A DNA stretch of 64,000 bases from Streptomyces sp. NBC_01471. Lineage in GTDB: Bacteria > Actinomycetota > Actinomycetes > Streptomycetales > Streptomycetaceae. This document shows, piece after piece, positions 52,045 to 61,626 of the stretch. The notes beneath the pieces are model-generated. The model was not told where the DNA came from. It did not search any database and saw only the letters and a program-made list of their open reading frames with translations. The stretch covers positions 248,001 to 312,000 of the forward strand of contig NZ_CP109451.1 of the NCBI RefSeq assembly GCF_041438865.1, written 5' to 3'. Each line of letters begins with the position of its first letter. The first letter of the stretch is position 1. The position numbers and the translations under genes were made by a program.

Positions 52045-53274
52045 ATGTTTTCGAGCGTGCGCGCCCCCTCAGTGAACCGTTTCCAAGATCGCACGCTGCT
52101 ACCTTCCGTGCTCGTGATCAATTCCGATATTTCCGCTCCGCACGTTTCGCAGCCGCACAGTGTGCCGCGCGCTCCCGGGCAGGACACTGTCCGGCCGGCC
52201 CTCTTTCGCCTGGCGGAGACCGGCGACCGGGCCCGCTTCGACGCACTGCTCGCCTCCGGAGCCGTACGCGAGACGCACGACCGCATCGACGATCAGCTGG
52301 ACGAGCTGGTGCGCTGTCTGCGGCCCGGCGACTCTCTGTCCGGCGCTCAACTCGCTTCTGCCGTGGACGAGGTGTGCGGGGGAGCCGGCCGGAGCGGTTA
52401 CGGCACCTGGGTCTGGTATCCCTGGTCCGGGCGGCTGGTCCACGTTCTGCCGGAGCCGGACTTCCGCCGTGTGCGGACCGACCGCAACCGCAACAAGATC
52501 ACCACGACCGAACAGCGGCACCTGCTCGGCGCCCGGATCGGCGTGATCGGCCTGTCCGTCGGCAACAGCGCAGCGCTCACCTGTGCCATGGAAGGCGTAG
52601 GAGGATCGTTCCGTCTGGCGGACTTCGACCACCTCGGGCTGAGCAACCTCAACCGGCTGCGCGCTGGTGTCCATGACCTCGGCGTTCCCAAGACCGTGCT
52701 GTGCGCCCGGCAGATGTACGAGATCGACCCCTACCTCGATATCGAGTTGTGGAGCGAGGGCATCACCGAGAACACCCTCGAAGAGTTCTTCGGCGATGCC
52801 CAGCACCCCCTCGACCTCCTGATCGAGGAGTGCGACACCCCCTGGGTCAAGGTCGCAGCCCGTGAACACGCCCGTTCCCGCCGTGTCCCCGTCCTGATGG
52901 ACGCCAACGACCGGGGGCTGCTGGACATCGAGCGCTTCGACGAAGAACAGGATCGCCCTCTCTTCCACGGCCGTTCCGGTGACCTCACCGCACGGGACGT
53001 ACGCGGCCTCGACCCGGCGGGCACCATGGCGTACCTGCTTCAGATCTGTGACGAGAGCCGGCTGAGCGCTGCGATGACCGACGCACTCGGCCGGATCGGA
53101 GACAGCCTGTCCAGCTGGCCGCAACTGGCCAGTGGCGTGATGCTCGGCGGCGCCGTCGTCACCGACACCGCACGACGGATCCTCCTGGACCACCCGGTGA
53201 AGTCCGGCCGCTACTACGTCGACCTCGACGAGTTGATCGGCTCGACCCCGGCCCTCGCCGGAGCCGCCTCGTGA
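52045..53274 (+). CDS. E1-like adenylating protein (ThiF domain, Rv1355c N-terminal type)
   Basis: A 409-residue protein. The N-terminal part (about 55-160) has RTDRNRNKITTTEQ, and the ThiF Rossmann domain follows. The nucleotide loop is atypical: IGVIGLSVGN (165-174). Asp193/Asp195 with LSNLNR (199-204) and Lys216 are E1 marks. Mycobacterial Rv1355c pairs this with a nitroreductase-like domain, absent here. There is no Cys of the E1 type evident. It may adenylate a carboxyl group; the start is the ATG behind AAAGGG. Confidence 0.7.
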   Translation: MFSSVRAPSVNRFQDRTLLPSVLVINSDISAPHVSQPHSVPRAPGQDTVRPALFRLAETGDRARFDALLASGAVRETHDRIDDQLDELVRCLRPGDSLSGAQLASAVDEVCGGAGRSGYGTWVWYPWSGRLVHVLPEPDFRRVRTDRNRNKITTTEQRHLLGARIGVIGLSVGNSAALTCAMEGVGGSFRLADFDHLGLSNLNRLRAGVHDLGVPKTVLCARQMYEIDPYLDIELWSEGITENTLEEFFGDAQHPLDLLIEECDTPWVKVAAREHARSRRVPVLMDANDRGLLDIERFDEEQDRPLFHGRSGDLTARDVRGLDPAGTMAYLLQICDESRLSAAMTDALGRIGDSLSSWPQLASGVMLGGAVVTDTARRILLDHPVKSGRYYVDLDELIGSTPALAGAAS

Positions 53275-53906
53275 CGCACCTGCCCGAACTGCACGGCCAC
53301 CACCTCTGGCTGCGCGAGATGCGAGCCACCGACCTCGCTCCTTTCGAACGGATCCACACCCATCACCTGCTGACCCGCTTCCTCGGCATGGACCGCATGG
53401 ACGCCCGGCAGGCCCAGGACGCCTTCGCCCAGTGCCTCGCCCAGCCCTACGCACACCCGCGCCGCAAGCACACCATGGCTGTCTGCGTGCCCGGCGACGA
53501 CACCATGGTCGGCACCATGGGGCTGCTCGTCGAGGAGTACGGGCGCAACGCCATGCTCACCAGCCTGGTGCTTCTGCCCGGCGCCCGGGTCCGTGGCCAC
53601 GGTCACGAAGCGGGCCGGCTCCTCATGGCCTACGGCTTCGGCCGACTCGGCCTGCACCGCATCCGGGCCGGCCACCGCGCCGACCACAACCGCATGCGGG
53701 ACATCATGCTCGCAGCCGGCCTCCACCCCGAAGCTACGCTGCGCCAGCTGTTCCACACCCAGGGAACCTGGCACGACGTCACCACCTATGCGGCCGTGTC
53801 ACCGGAGTGGATCACACAGGCCAGTGCCGCCGAACGCCGCATCCTCGGAGGCGACACCTCACCGGCTCCCAGCGCGACGAACACCACGGACGCCACCGTG
53901 AGTTGA
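53271..53906 (+). CDS. GNAT acetyltransferase
   Basis: A 211-residue GNAT protein: VGTMGLLVEEYG, an acetyl-CoA loop region LLPGARVRGHGHEAGRLLMAYG, and a C-terminal tail. It starts at a GTG overlapping the ThiF stop (GTGA), so the two proteins are made together. A joint pathway in which the E1-like protein activates and the GNAT protein acetylates a product or peptide is possible. Substrate unknown. Confidence 0.8.
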   Translation: MTHLPELHGHHLWLREMRATDLAPFERIHTHHLLTRFLGMDRMDARQAQDAFAQCLAQPYAHPRRKHTMAVCVPGDDTMVGTMGLLVEEYGRNAMLTSLVLLPGARVRGHGHEAGRLLMAYGFGRLGLHRIRAGHRADHNRMRDIMLAAGLHPEATLRQLFHTQGTWHDVTTYAAVSPEWITQASAAERRILGGDTSPAPSATNTTDATVS

Positions 53907-53959
53907 CCGATGACGTTCCCGACGGAGGACGTGTCAGCCTGGGAACCTGGTCCGGTGCA

Positions 53960-54045
53960 CTACACGTGCACTGCCCGGGGGGCGTTCGCTTTGTGCATGC
54001 CGCGGGAGTTGTCCCAGACCACGACGTCACCGATGTGCCACTGGC
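53960..54045 (-). pseudogene. TauD/TfdA dioxygenase fragment
   Basis: One minus-strand frame reads WHIGDVVVWDNSRGMHKANAPRAV, the C-terminal His-containing strand of Fe(II)/2-oxoglutarate dioxygenases of the TauD family. The rest of the domain is not present in any frame. Confidence 0.55.
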
Positions 54046-54428
54046 GCCGGTGGAGGGGAGGCGGTGCAAGCCCCGGTCGCGGCCGGCACCTGCCGACCGC
54101 GGTGTCCGGAGTCTGCGACGGGCTCGACCGGTACAAGGCCACGACGATCGACGACGGCCCAGCACGCGATCGGTTCCACAGGCTGCCCGGCCCCGAGCTG
54201 TGGTGGCGGCGCCGTCCCCGCGTCCTCACCGGTCACCTCGGGCGTTGGCTTCGCTCGGCCGGTGCCGTCGGCGCCGGCCCGGACACGGCATGACGCTCAG
54301 CATCGTGGGATGACGGAACAGCCCGCAGCCTGGGCTGAACACATTCCGGATGTGAGTCTCTTCGGTCCCTGCAGGGAACCTCACATGCCGCTTGGCCTGG
54401 GATTTCGGCCAGGGACTCAGCCCGCCTG

Positions 54429-54518
54429 CCGTCGTACGGGGAGCCGTCGTACGGCTGCCCCCAGCCCGCGTACGGCTATCCGCAACCCGGCTACGCGGGC
54501 GCACCGGCGCCGTATGGC
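54429..54518 (+). pseudogene. Pro-Tyr-Gly-rich fragment
   Basis: PSYGEPSYG, AYGYPQPGYAG and APAPYG repeats match the N-terminal extension of many Streptomyces membrane proteins. No start or downstream domain follows in a plausible way. Confidence 0.4.
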
Positions 54519-54749
54519 AGACGCCTGCCCCGTACGGCAAGAGCCCGCGGCCCGTCACACATCGGCCTTCCCCAGCGACCAGCGGAACGGCAGGACCGAC
54601 CGGGCCAGCCCCGGGCCGGCGAGCCGTACCCGTACCTCGGGAACAGCCGCTCCGCCACGCCGACGGCGGGGCCAGCCTTGTTGATCATGGATCGCGCTGT
54701 TCGGGGCACACGTTGGTCGAAGAGGTTCGGACCATGTGGAGGAGGCCCA

Positions 54750-55574
54750 GTGCTGATACGGGAGACCAGGAGTAACACCGGCCGCCGCACAACTGCGGCA
54801 TCGCTGCCCCGGCCTGTCGTTGCTCTCGCGCTGGTGGGCGCCCTGCTCTGCGCCGGCGCGCTGCTTTTCGTGCGCTTCGCGCACTGGGCCGGGGCGAATC
54901 CGGTCCCTGCCGTACTCCTCGCGCTGCTCGCGGTTCCCGTGCTCTACGCCCTGTTCCGCGCGATGCCGAGGACCCGAGAGCTGCGCCGCGCCGCCCGTGC
55001 GGGGATGGCTCAGGCCGACCGCGAATTCACCGAGACGACCCAGGCCGACGAGGCCTTCGTACTCTCCCCCGTCGCCCGGGCCCAGGAGCCGGCCGACTTC
55101 GCTCCCGCCACGGCCCGGGACGGGCTCACCGCCGTACTACCCGATCCTGCCCCCGACTTCGCGGCCCTCGATCCCGACGGTTTCGAGGCGGCCGTCGCAT
55201 CGCTGTGCGAACGAGATGGCTGCCGCGAGGTCGAAGTCGTCGGCGGCGCCGGTGACCTCGGCGCCGACGTCCTCGCGACCGCGCCCGACGGCCGACGCGT
55301 CGTCGTGCAGTGCAAGCAGTACGGCCCTGCGCACAAGGTCGGCTCCCAGGACCTCCAGCGCTTCGGCGGTACCTGCTGGTCAGTGCACGGAGCCCAGCTC
55401 GCCGTAGTGGTCACCACCAGTCAATTCACCGCACCGGCCGAGGACTACGCCGCGGAGTGCGGTATCCGCTGCGTGGATGGCACCTCCCTCGCCGCCTGGG
55501 CAGAAGGCTCAGGACCCGCACCCTGGGGCCCCGCGAACGTCCCGACGCCTGCCCCTCCGGCCCCTGGACCGTAG
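54750..55574 (+). CDS. Membrane-anchored Mrr-type restriction endonuclease-like protein
   Basis: A 274-residue protein starting at a GTG behind GGAGGAGG. Two hydrophobic helices lie at about residues 22-42 and 52-70, followed by a linker and an Mrr_cat nuclease domain (about 140-260). The PD-(D/E)xK motif is present: Glu146, Asp173 (LGADVLATAPDG) and Gln187-Cys-Lys189 (VVVQCKQY). It could cut modified or foreign DNA, or act in DNA transfer; the target is unknown. No methylase gene is adjacent. Confidence 0.8.
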   Translation: MLIRETRSNTGRRTTAASLPRPVVALALVGALLCAGALLFVRFAHWAGANPVPAVLLALLAVPVLYALFRAMPRTRELRRAARAGMAQADREFTETTQADEAFVLSPVARAQEPADFAPATARDGLTAVLPDPAPDFAALDPDGFEAAVASLCERDGCREVEVVGGAGDLGADVLATAPDGRRVVVQCKQYGPAHKVGSQDLQRFGGTCWSVHGAQLAVVVTTSQFTAPAEDYAAECGIRCVDGTSLAAWAEGSGPAPWGPANVPTPAPPAPGP

Positions 55575-56523
55575 AAATCCAGGCGTAGTCGAGAGCTCTG
55601 CCAGATCACCCACGCCCAAAGCGCACAGCAGCGGAAAGAACCCTGCGGGTCAGTACGCCCAAGAGGGTTCCCTACATGGGGAGTTTGAGGAGTCGTTCGT
55701 AGCAGCAGAGGACTGCGGCGCGAGAGTGTCGTGAACGTTGGCGGCGGATTCCGACGACCAGAGGTAGTCCGTTCGCGCCCGACGAAATGTGCATCGTGGA
55801 ACCCGGCTTGCCCCGGCCAACGGGGCCCGGAAGCCGAACCAGGAAAGAATTCTGCGAATCGACATGGACCAGGCCGGGTTCGAATGGGCGTTGGCACACG
55901 CGGCCCTCAGCCACTTCCAGCCTGGTGTGCACGAGGGCCGGGCTCAGTGGCAAGCGGAGGCTGCCGAGTGCTCGGTGCGTGTGCGGTGGGATCCGGACCG
56001 GTCGATCCAGCTGGAACCGCAGCCATGGCGAGCCATTCAGGTCGGTCTGTCCGGTGAAGCCGTGGACCGTTAGGTGAACGATTGGATCGTGGACATGGCG
56101 GATGTCACCGAACGGGCATGGTCGGTCCAGGCCGCTGTACTCGATGGCAGGATTGATGAGGCACTGAGCCGGCTGCCACATGAGCGCCCATATCCGCTTC
56201 CAGAGCACCTCCGTCGGCGATTGGGTGCGGACGGATGACTGCTCCATCGACCTCTGATCCACTCTTGGCGTTCGCGACCCCCGGGCCACTGTGCCCTCAC
56301 CGCCTCAGCTCCAGGGAGAACTGGTCGGCTACGGGATGTTGCGCCAGCCGGAGTCGAGACGAGGCGCCCGCCACCCCGTCTGCTCCAGGCGCTGTTGCCC
56401 CATCTGCCAGCCGGATTTCTCTGCACGGGCCCGGCGAAGACGTGTGGGGCGGGGACGGCCCGTCGGGCCACTGCTCGCGAAGGACCCGGGCACCACCTCT
56501 GCGCCGCCCCCGCCCGGGTGCCG
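55575..56523. other. Gap around the DUF4291 remnant
   Basis: No intact gene. Outside the DUF4291 piece, several frames are open but not gene-like. The stretch 55600-55790 may be insertion-related; I could not assign it. Confidence 0.4.
55795..56238 (+). pseudogene. DUF4291 gene remnant
   Basis: From about EPNQERILRIDM in KPNQ to the TGA the frame follows DUF4291 closely: AGFEWALAHAALSHFQPGV, RVRWDPDRSIQLEP, IQVGLSGEAVDR, then an in-frame TAG where the family has Tyr, and DWIVDMADVTERAW to RPYPLPEHLRRRLG. The N-terminal third is gone. One nonsense codon and a 5' deletion make it inactive. Confidence 0.75.
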
Positions 56524-57273
56524 CTAGGAGAGCTTCGGACGGCTCGACGGGGGCATCGCCGTGTACTCGACCGCCGTCGCCAGCAGTTTCGGGTCAAACA
56601 TCGCGCCCCGGACCGTGTCGGGCACGAGTCGGCCGTTGACTCCGAAGCCCGGCGTGCCGGACGTCTTGGCCTTCTCGTACGCCTTCTCCGAGGCCGTGAC
56701 GAAGCCCCGGTACTCCATGGTCCTGACCGCCGAATCGAAATCGGCGCCACGGAGGCCAGGGACGAGGGACGCCATACGCAGCAGGAACTCGTCCGTGTAG
56801 CCGTCCACCGATTCCTCGGGCTGATGGGCGAAGAGCACATCGTGGTACTGCGTGAACTTCTTCTTCTCCAAAGCCGCGCGCAGAGCGTTCGCCGCGCGCT
56901 TCGAGCCCGCGCCGCCGAGCCCGTCGTCGAGGAAGGAGGCAAGCGTGTACTCCGTACGGAATATGCCCGCCTGCGTGAGCTCACGCAGGGCGGGAGCGCC
57001 GCTCTCGGCCCCCTCGAACTCCTTGCAGACGGGGCAGCGCATGTCCTCATACACCTGTACGGCCACTGTGTCGTCGACTGAGCCGACAATTATGGTGGTG
57101 CGATCCGCACCGAGCCGCTCCGCCAACTCCGTGGTTTTGGCGTGCGTCGCGGTGTTGTCCGCGGGCCCCGATCCCTCGTCGGAGTCAGCTTCGGCGGCCC
57201 GACCGCATCCCGTCGCCAGCACGGCGACCAGAGCCAGGCCCACCGCGCTCACCGCGGCCTGTCTGAACTGCAT
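56524..57273 (-). CDS. DsbA-like thioredoxin-fold lipoprotein
   Basis: A 249-residue lipoprotein: signal with lipobox LATGC (Cys23), an acidic linker, and a DsbA-type domain with the redox pair CPVC (Cys80, Cys83; MRCPVCKEFE) and cis-Pro in SGTPGF. It oxidises or isomerises disulfides in secreted proteins at the outer membrane face. Start ATG with a GGAGGGGA site. Confidence 0.88.
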   Translation of the reverse strand: MQFRQAAVSAVGLALVAVLATGCGRAAEADSDEGSGPADNTATHAKTTELAERLGADRTTIIVGSVDDTVAVQVYEDMRCPVCKEFEGAESGAPALRELTQAGIFRTEYTLASFLDDGLGGAGSKRAANALRAALEKKKFTQYHDVLFAHQPEESVDGYTDEFLLRMASLVPGLRGADFDSAVRTMEYRGFVTASEKAYEKAKTSGTPGFGVNGRLVPDTVRGAMFDPKLLATAVEYTAMPPSSRPKLS

Positions 57274-57419
57274 TGATCTTCCCCTCCCCTGGATGTCAGG
57301 GAGGACACTATGCGAGCCCTGTGAGGAGCGTGCGGCTGTGGCGTGGCGGAAGCCCGAGCGCGGGCTCGCCTGGGCCGGAGTTCCCCGCCGTACCGGCTGG
57401 GAAAACCGCTGTCGGGCAA

Positions 57420-57866
57420 ATGAACCAAGATGCTAGAAGTACCGCCGTGCGCAAGACTCTGGAGTTTCCTGATCTGCTGCGGCTGATCGACGAACGTGCA
57501 ACTGCCTTCCGCGCAGCGCTCGCCGCCGCGCCCAGCCTCGGCCTGCCCGTGCCGACCTGCCCCGGGTGGACGCTGTTCGACCTGGTGCAGCACATCGGCG
57601 AGGGCCGCCGCCGCTGGGCCGCCACCGTCGCCGCCGGGCCGGACGCCACGTCCAGGACCCCGGCCCAGGGTGACGCGGTCGCGCCGCAGGAGCCCGAGGC
57701 TGTGCCGGCCTGGCTGGCCGCCTCCACCGAGCTGTTGCTGGCGGCCCTGCGGGAGGCCGGTCCGGACCAGGGCTGCTTCACCGGCTGGGGCAACACGCAG
57801 ACGCCGCACACCGCCGGTGGCGTCGCCCGGCACCAAGTCCAGGAGATCGCGGTGCACACCTACGAG
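57420..57866 (+). pseudogene. Maleylpyruvate isomerase/DinB-fold gene, cut by an IS remnant
   Basis: The first 148 codons follow the mycothiol-dependent isomerase/DinB family: FPDLLRLIDERATAFRAAL, CPGWTLFDLVQHIGEGRRRW, GGVARHQVQEIAVHTYE. Directly after VHTYE the sequence becomes the end of a minus-strand transposase, so the C-terminal half is lost. Codons read through only into noise. Confidence 0.75.
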
Positions 57867-58510
57867 TCGGGGTCGGTGAAGTTGGCCTGGGCCTTGGGCT
57901 TGGGCCGTGCGTTGGCTGCTGCCTGCTCGCCGGCGTCGGCGACGGCCCGCTCGTCGCCGGTGCCTGCACGCTCCTGGCGGCGGCGTTCCTTGTCTTCGGC
58001 GTGAGCGCGTGCCTTCTCGGCGGCCTCGGCCTCGATCTGCGCGCGGGCGGCCTGCAGCTTCGCCAGACGCTTCTCGCGTCGGTCCAGCTCGGCGGGCAGG
58101 TCCGCTTCCTTGCCGTTCACGCCGAAGGTCTCGTCCTCGGCCTGGCCGGTGGCCAGGTAGCGGAACGCGATGTCGTCGGCGCACTTGCGCTCGATGGCGC
58201 GTGAGGAGCGGACGCCGGTGGTGTAGCCGTAGATCAGGAGCCGCAGCATCAGTCCGGGGTCGTAGGGCGGGTAGCCGCGCTTCTCGGTGTAGTCGGCAAG
58301 TATCGGCCCCAGGTCCAGCACCTCGTCCACCAAGTCAGCGACGAAGCGGGCCAGGTGGTCCTCGGGCAGCCAGTCGTCCAGCGATGGGGGCAGCAGCAGG
58401 ACCTGGTGCGGGTCGAACGCACGGAACTGCTTGTCGACCGCCACCGCACGGCCCTGCGGCTGCTTCTTCTCGACTGGCTCGACCTCGAACAGCCCATCCC
58501 CACCACGCAT
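57860..58510 (-). pseudogene. IS1182-family transposase, internally deleted and truncated
   Basis: The N-terminal part is intact: RAFDPHQVLLLPPSLDDWLP, HLARFVADLVDEVLDL, YPPYDPGLMLRLLIYGY, SRAIERKCADDIAFRYLATG. Then about 60 residues are missing and the frame resumes at LPAELDRREKRLAKL and AQANFTDPDS, with a TAG. The catalytic C-terminal part is absent. The 3' end is fused to the isomerase gene. Confidence 0.8.
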
Positions 58511-58683
58511 ATCGTTATCGACCAGCATGAATGATGACGAAACGCAGGCGGGTTGCCGGTTGCCGGGACACATTCCTATGCCACCAGGACTGAGACAATT
58601 GGGGTCAGTCGACGCACCGTGACCGGCTGTGGCCGGGGCCTCGGTGAGGCTTCGCCGACTTCGATCGCGATTATGCTGGGCGC

Positions 58684-60036
58684 GTGGCTGAGTCGTCGTC
58701 TTCCGTGGTCGCGGGCGTGGCTGCGGGTCGGTGGCGGCTGGGGGCCCGGTTCGCGGTGCGCTTGGGACGCCGCACGCTTCTGGACTCGTTGTACCTGCTG
58801 ACCGCGCCGGTCAGTGCCGCGTTCGGGCTGCTGCTGGTGCTAAGCGGCCTGTTCGTTGGCACGGTCGGTCTGCTGTTGTCGAGCGGGTCGCCGGTCATGA
58901 CCAGTGCTACGGAACTGGCGCGGTGGTCCGCCGACGTGGAACGGTGGCGGATCGCCAAGGTGCGCTCCCAGGCCGACGGGGCGCGGGGCGCGCGTCGGCG
59001 TCCGAGGCCGAGGGGGACAGCCGCCGCGTCCGACCCGGGGCTGTGGCTCGACGTGGCACACACGGTGCTGGTACTCCCCGTCGTCGTGGTCACGTCGGCG
59101 GTAACGGCGCTGTGGTGGTTCGTCGGCGTCGCCGCTGTCACGGCTCCTCTGCGCAGCCCGTATGCGACGCCCGGGCCGCTGCGGCCGATGAACCTGTACC
59201 TGGGCGGTCCCCAATCCCACATCGCGTTGAGCCTGGGGCTGACGTCGCCGGACGAGCGGGTCGCCTTCGCGGTCACGCTCGGCCTCCTCGTGCTGGCCAC
59301 CGTGCCGCTGGTGACCCGGGTGGGCGTCGCCGCTCAGGCCGGGCTGGGGAAGGCACTATTGTCCGACCTGTCGGCACTGCACCGCAGGATCAACGGGCTG
59401 GAGCAGGAGCGGGACACCGCCCGCGCACAGACCCTCGCCGCGGTGACGGCCGAGGCTGCCGCCCTGCGCCGACTCGAACGCGATATCCACGACGGCCCCC
59501 AGCAGCGTCTGGTCCACCTGGCGATGGAGCTGGGCCGCGCCGAGCACCACTTCGACAGCAGGCCGGAAGCCGCCCGGGAGGCGCTCGCCGACGCGATCGT
59601 CCAGACTCAGGAGACGCTGGAGGAGCTACGGGCCCTGTCGCGCGGCATCGCCCCGCCGATCCTCACCGACCGCGGCCTGCAGGCGGCGCTCGCCGCGCTT
59701 GCCGCGCGCTGTGTCGTATCCGCTGAGCTCGACCTCGGCCCCCTGAACCGTCGGCCGGACGCCGCAGTCGAGACGGCCGCGTACTTCGTGGTCGCCGAGG
59801 CCCTGACCAATGTGTCCAAACACAGCCACGCCCACCGGTGCGCCATCGGAATGCGCCACGGCGATGGAATCCTGCGGGTCTGGGTGACGGACGACGGCGT
59901 GGGCGGCGCGGCCGTGGCCAAGGGATACGGCCTGCGGGGCCTGGACGACAGACTGCACGCGGTCGGCGGCCGGCTGCGGGTCGCCAGCCCCGACGGCGGC
60001 CCGACCACGATCACCGGGGAACTGCCATGCCACTGA
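58684..60036 (+). CDS. NarL-type sensor histidine kinase
   Basis: A 450-residue kinase: an N-terminal sensor domain with about four membrane helices, a HisKA_3 dimerisation helix (LERDIHDGPQQRL, phosphate-accepting His269), and an HATPase domain (VAEALTNVSKHSHA; DDGVGG; GYGLRGLDDR). Start is a GTG. Its stop overlaps the response regulator start by 10 bases. The signal is unknown. Confidence 0.9.
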   Translation: MAESSSSVVAGVAAGRWRLGARFAVRLGRRTLLDSLYLLTAPVSAAFGLLLVLSGLFVGTVGLLLSSGSPVMTSATELARWSADVERWRIAKVRSQADGARGARRRPRPRGTAAASDPGLWLDVAHTVLVLPVVVVTSAVTALWWFVGVAAVTAPLRSPYATPGPLRPMNLYLGGPQSHIALSLGLTSPDERVAFAVTLGLLVLATVPLVTRVGVAAQAGLGKALLSDLSALHRRINGLEQERDTARAQTLAAVTAEAAALRRLERDIHDGPQQRLVHLAMELGRAEHHFDSRPEAAREALADAIVQTQETLEELRALSRGIAPPILTDRGLQAALAALAARCVVSAELDLGPLNRRPDAAVETAAYFVVAEALTNVSKHSHAHRCAIGMRHGDGILRVWVTDDGVGGAAVAKGYGLRGLDDRLHAVGGRLRVASPDGGPTTITGELPCH

Positions 60037-60734
60037 TCTCGGCCGAAACAGATGCCGAAGCACCACGGGATCGCGCGGCCCGCAGTCCGCTGCGGATCGT
60101 CGTGGCCGATGACGCGGTGCTGCTGCGTGAAGGCCTGGTCCGACTGCTCACCGAGGACGGGCACCATGTGGTCGCGGCGGTCGGTGACGGCCCCGCCCTG
60201 GTCGAAGCGGTGCTCGCCCACCGCCCGGACGTGTCGGTCGTCGACGTACGGATGCCGCCGACCCACACGGACGAGGGCCTGCGTGCAGCGATCAGCGCCC
60301 GCGCACAACTGCCCGGCACCCCCGTACTGGTACTCAGCCAGTACGTGGAGGTGTCGTACGCCGCCGAGCTGCTCGCGGACGGCTCTGGCGGGGTCGGCTA
60401 CCTGCTCAAGGACCGGGTCGCCAGAGTCGCGGAGTTCCTGGACGCCCTAGACCGGGTCGCCGGTGGCGCGACGGTGCTCGACCCCCAGGTCGTCTCCCAG
60501 CTACTGGCCGGCCAGCGCCGACAGGACCCGCTGCAGGCACTGACCGCGCGTGAACGGCAGCTCCTGGGACTGATGGCCGAGGGCCACTCCAACACCGCCA
60601 TCGCCCGGCAGTTGGTGCTCTCCAACAGCGCGGTGGAGAAACACATCGGCAACGTCTTCGCCAAACTCGGCCTGCCGCCCGACGACGCCCAGCACCGCCG
60701 AGTCCTCGCCGTCCTCGCCTACCTCCGCTCCTGA
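60027..60734 (+). CDS. NarL-type response regulator
   Basis: A 235-residue regulator with receiver domain (IVVADDAVLL; phosphate-accepting Asp73 in VVDVRMPP) and a LuxR helix-turn-helix in the last 65 residues (LTARERQLLGLMAEGHSNTAIA). It overlaps the kinase gene. A 10-residue extension precedes the receiver. Target genes are unknown; the adjacent membrane protein is a candidate. Confidence 0.9.
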   Translation: MPLISAETDAEAPRDRAARSPLRIVVADDAVLLREGLVRLLTEDGHHVVAAVGDGPALVEAVLAHRPDVSVVDVRMPPTHTDEGLRAAISARAQLPGTPVLVLSQYVEVSYAAELLADGSGGVGYLLKDRVARVAEFLDALDRVAGGATVLDPQVVSQLLAGQRRQDPLQALTARERQLLGLMAEGHSNTAIARQLVLSNSAVEKHIGNVFAKLGLPPDDAQHRRVLAVLAYLRS

Positions 60735-60765
60735 CCGGGCCCGTCCGCCGATCAGCCGCGAGGCG

Positions 60766-61626
60766 TCACAGGCCGCCCTTGTAGAAGCCCAGGAGGGCCG
60801 GCGCCGGGTCCGCCGCGGTGTCCGTGTTGGCCAGTGCGACGACGATCACGATCAGCGCGAGCAGGGCCGAGAGGACGCCGAACGACCTCATCGTGCGCCG
60901 GGTCCGCCCGTTCGACCTGTCCGCCGCAGCGAACCTCCGCCACGCCATCACGCTCAGGCCGATCAGGGCGACCGCTACGACGGACGCCAATGCGGCGAGC
61001 ACCGCGTGGTACCGGCTGAAGTCGTCGACCATCACCTTGAGGGCGACCGCGTTCTCGTCGCTCGGGCTCGGGTAGTGGGCCAGGCCCCGCTTGATCTGAT
61101 CGATCGCACAGGCGAGTTGGCCACTGGGTGCGCCGAGCGGGAGCAGCGCGGTCGCCGAGGAGAAGGGGGCCATCGCACCTTGGACATTCGCCATCAGCGC
61201 CGCCAGTGACACCAGCGCAAGCACGCTGGCGAGGACGGCAGCCGAGGCGAGGCCCCTACCCCCGGCTCCGGGACCGCTGGACCTCAGGAACGCCTTCCAG
61301 AGCCGGACGGCGAGGGCGACGAACACGATCAGCAGAGCCGCGGCCAGGACGCCCTTGACCACGTGGAAGCGGAACCAGCAGTCGACAACCCGCTGCAGGT
61401 CCGGGGGGAATCCTTGGTCCCCGGACGTCCAGTACGTAACGAACGCCGGGCTCAGGGCGTCGACGAGATTCCGCTGCGACGAGAGGCCGCCTTCCGTCCC
61501 GATCGCCGCCAGCCTGCTCGGGACGAGGACAAAGGCGGCACCGAGTGCCACGGCGAGGGCGACGAGCACAGCCAGTGCCCGACCGGGCACCTCCGCTGAT
61601 CGCGACAGGGCCTTATGAGTGCGCAT
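60766..61626 (-). CDS. Integral membrane protein of unknown function
   Basis: A 286-residue protein with four membrane helices: about 20-42, 85-110, 125-150 and 220-245, plus one near the end (265-280). Extracytoplasmic loops carry Trp/Asp-rich sequence (SGDQGFPPDLQRVVDCWF). Start at the ATG six bases from GAAGGA. Convergent with the two-component system. No family recognised. Confidence 0.7.
   Translation of the reverse strand: MRTHKALSRSAEVPGRALAVLVALAVALGAAFVLVPSRLAAIGTEGGLSSQRNLVDALSPAFVTYWTSGDQGFPPDLQRVVDCWFRFHVVKGVLAAALLIVFVALAVRLWKAFLRSSGPGAGGRGLASAAVLASVLALVSLAALMANVQGAMAPFSSATALLPLGAPSGQLACAIDQIKRGLAHYPSPSDENAVALKVMVDDFSRYHAVLAALASVVAVALIGLSVMAWRRFAAADRSNGRTRRTMRSFGVLSALLALIVIVVALANTDTAADPAPALLGFYKGGL

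Larger units (their letters stand above)
53907..54749. other. Gap with decayed fragments
   Basis: Holds the TauD and PYG-rich remnants. No intact gene or clear hairpin was found in the remainder. Confidence 0.45.

Noticed and set aside
53907..54293. Plus-strand small ORF at 53910
   Set aside because: It is antisense to the TauD fragment and shows no family-like sequence.
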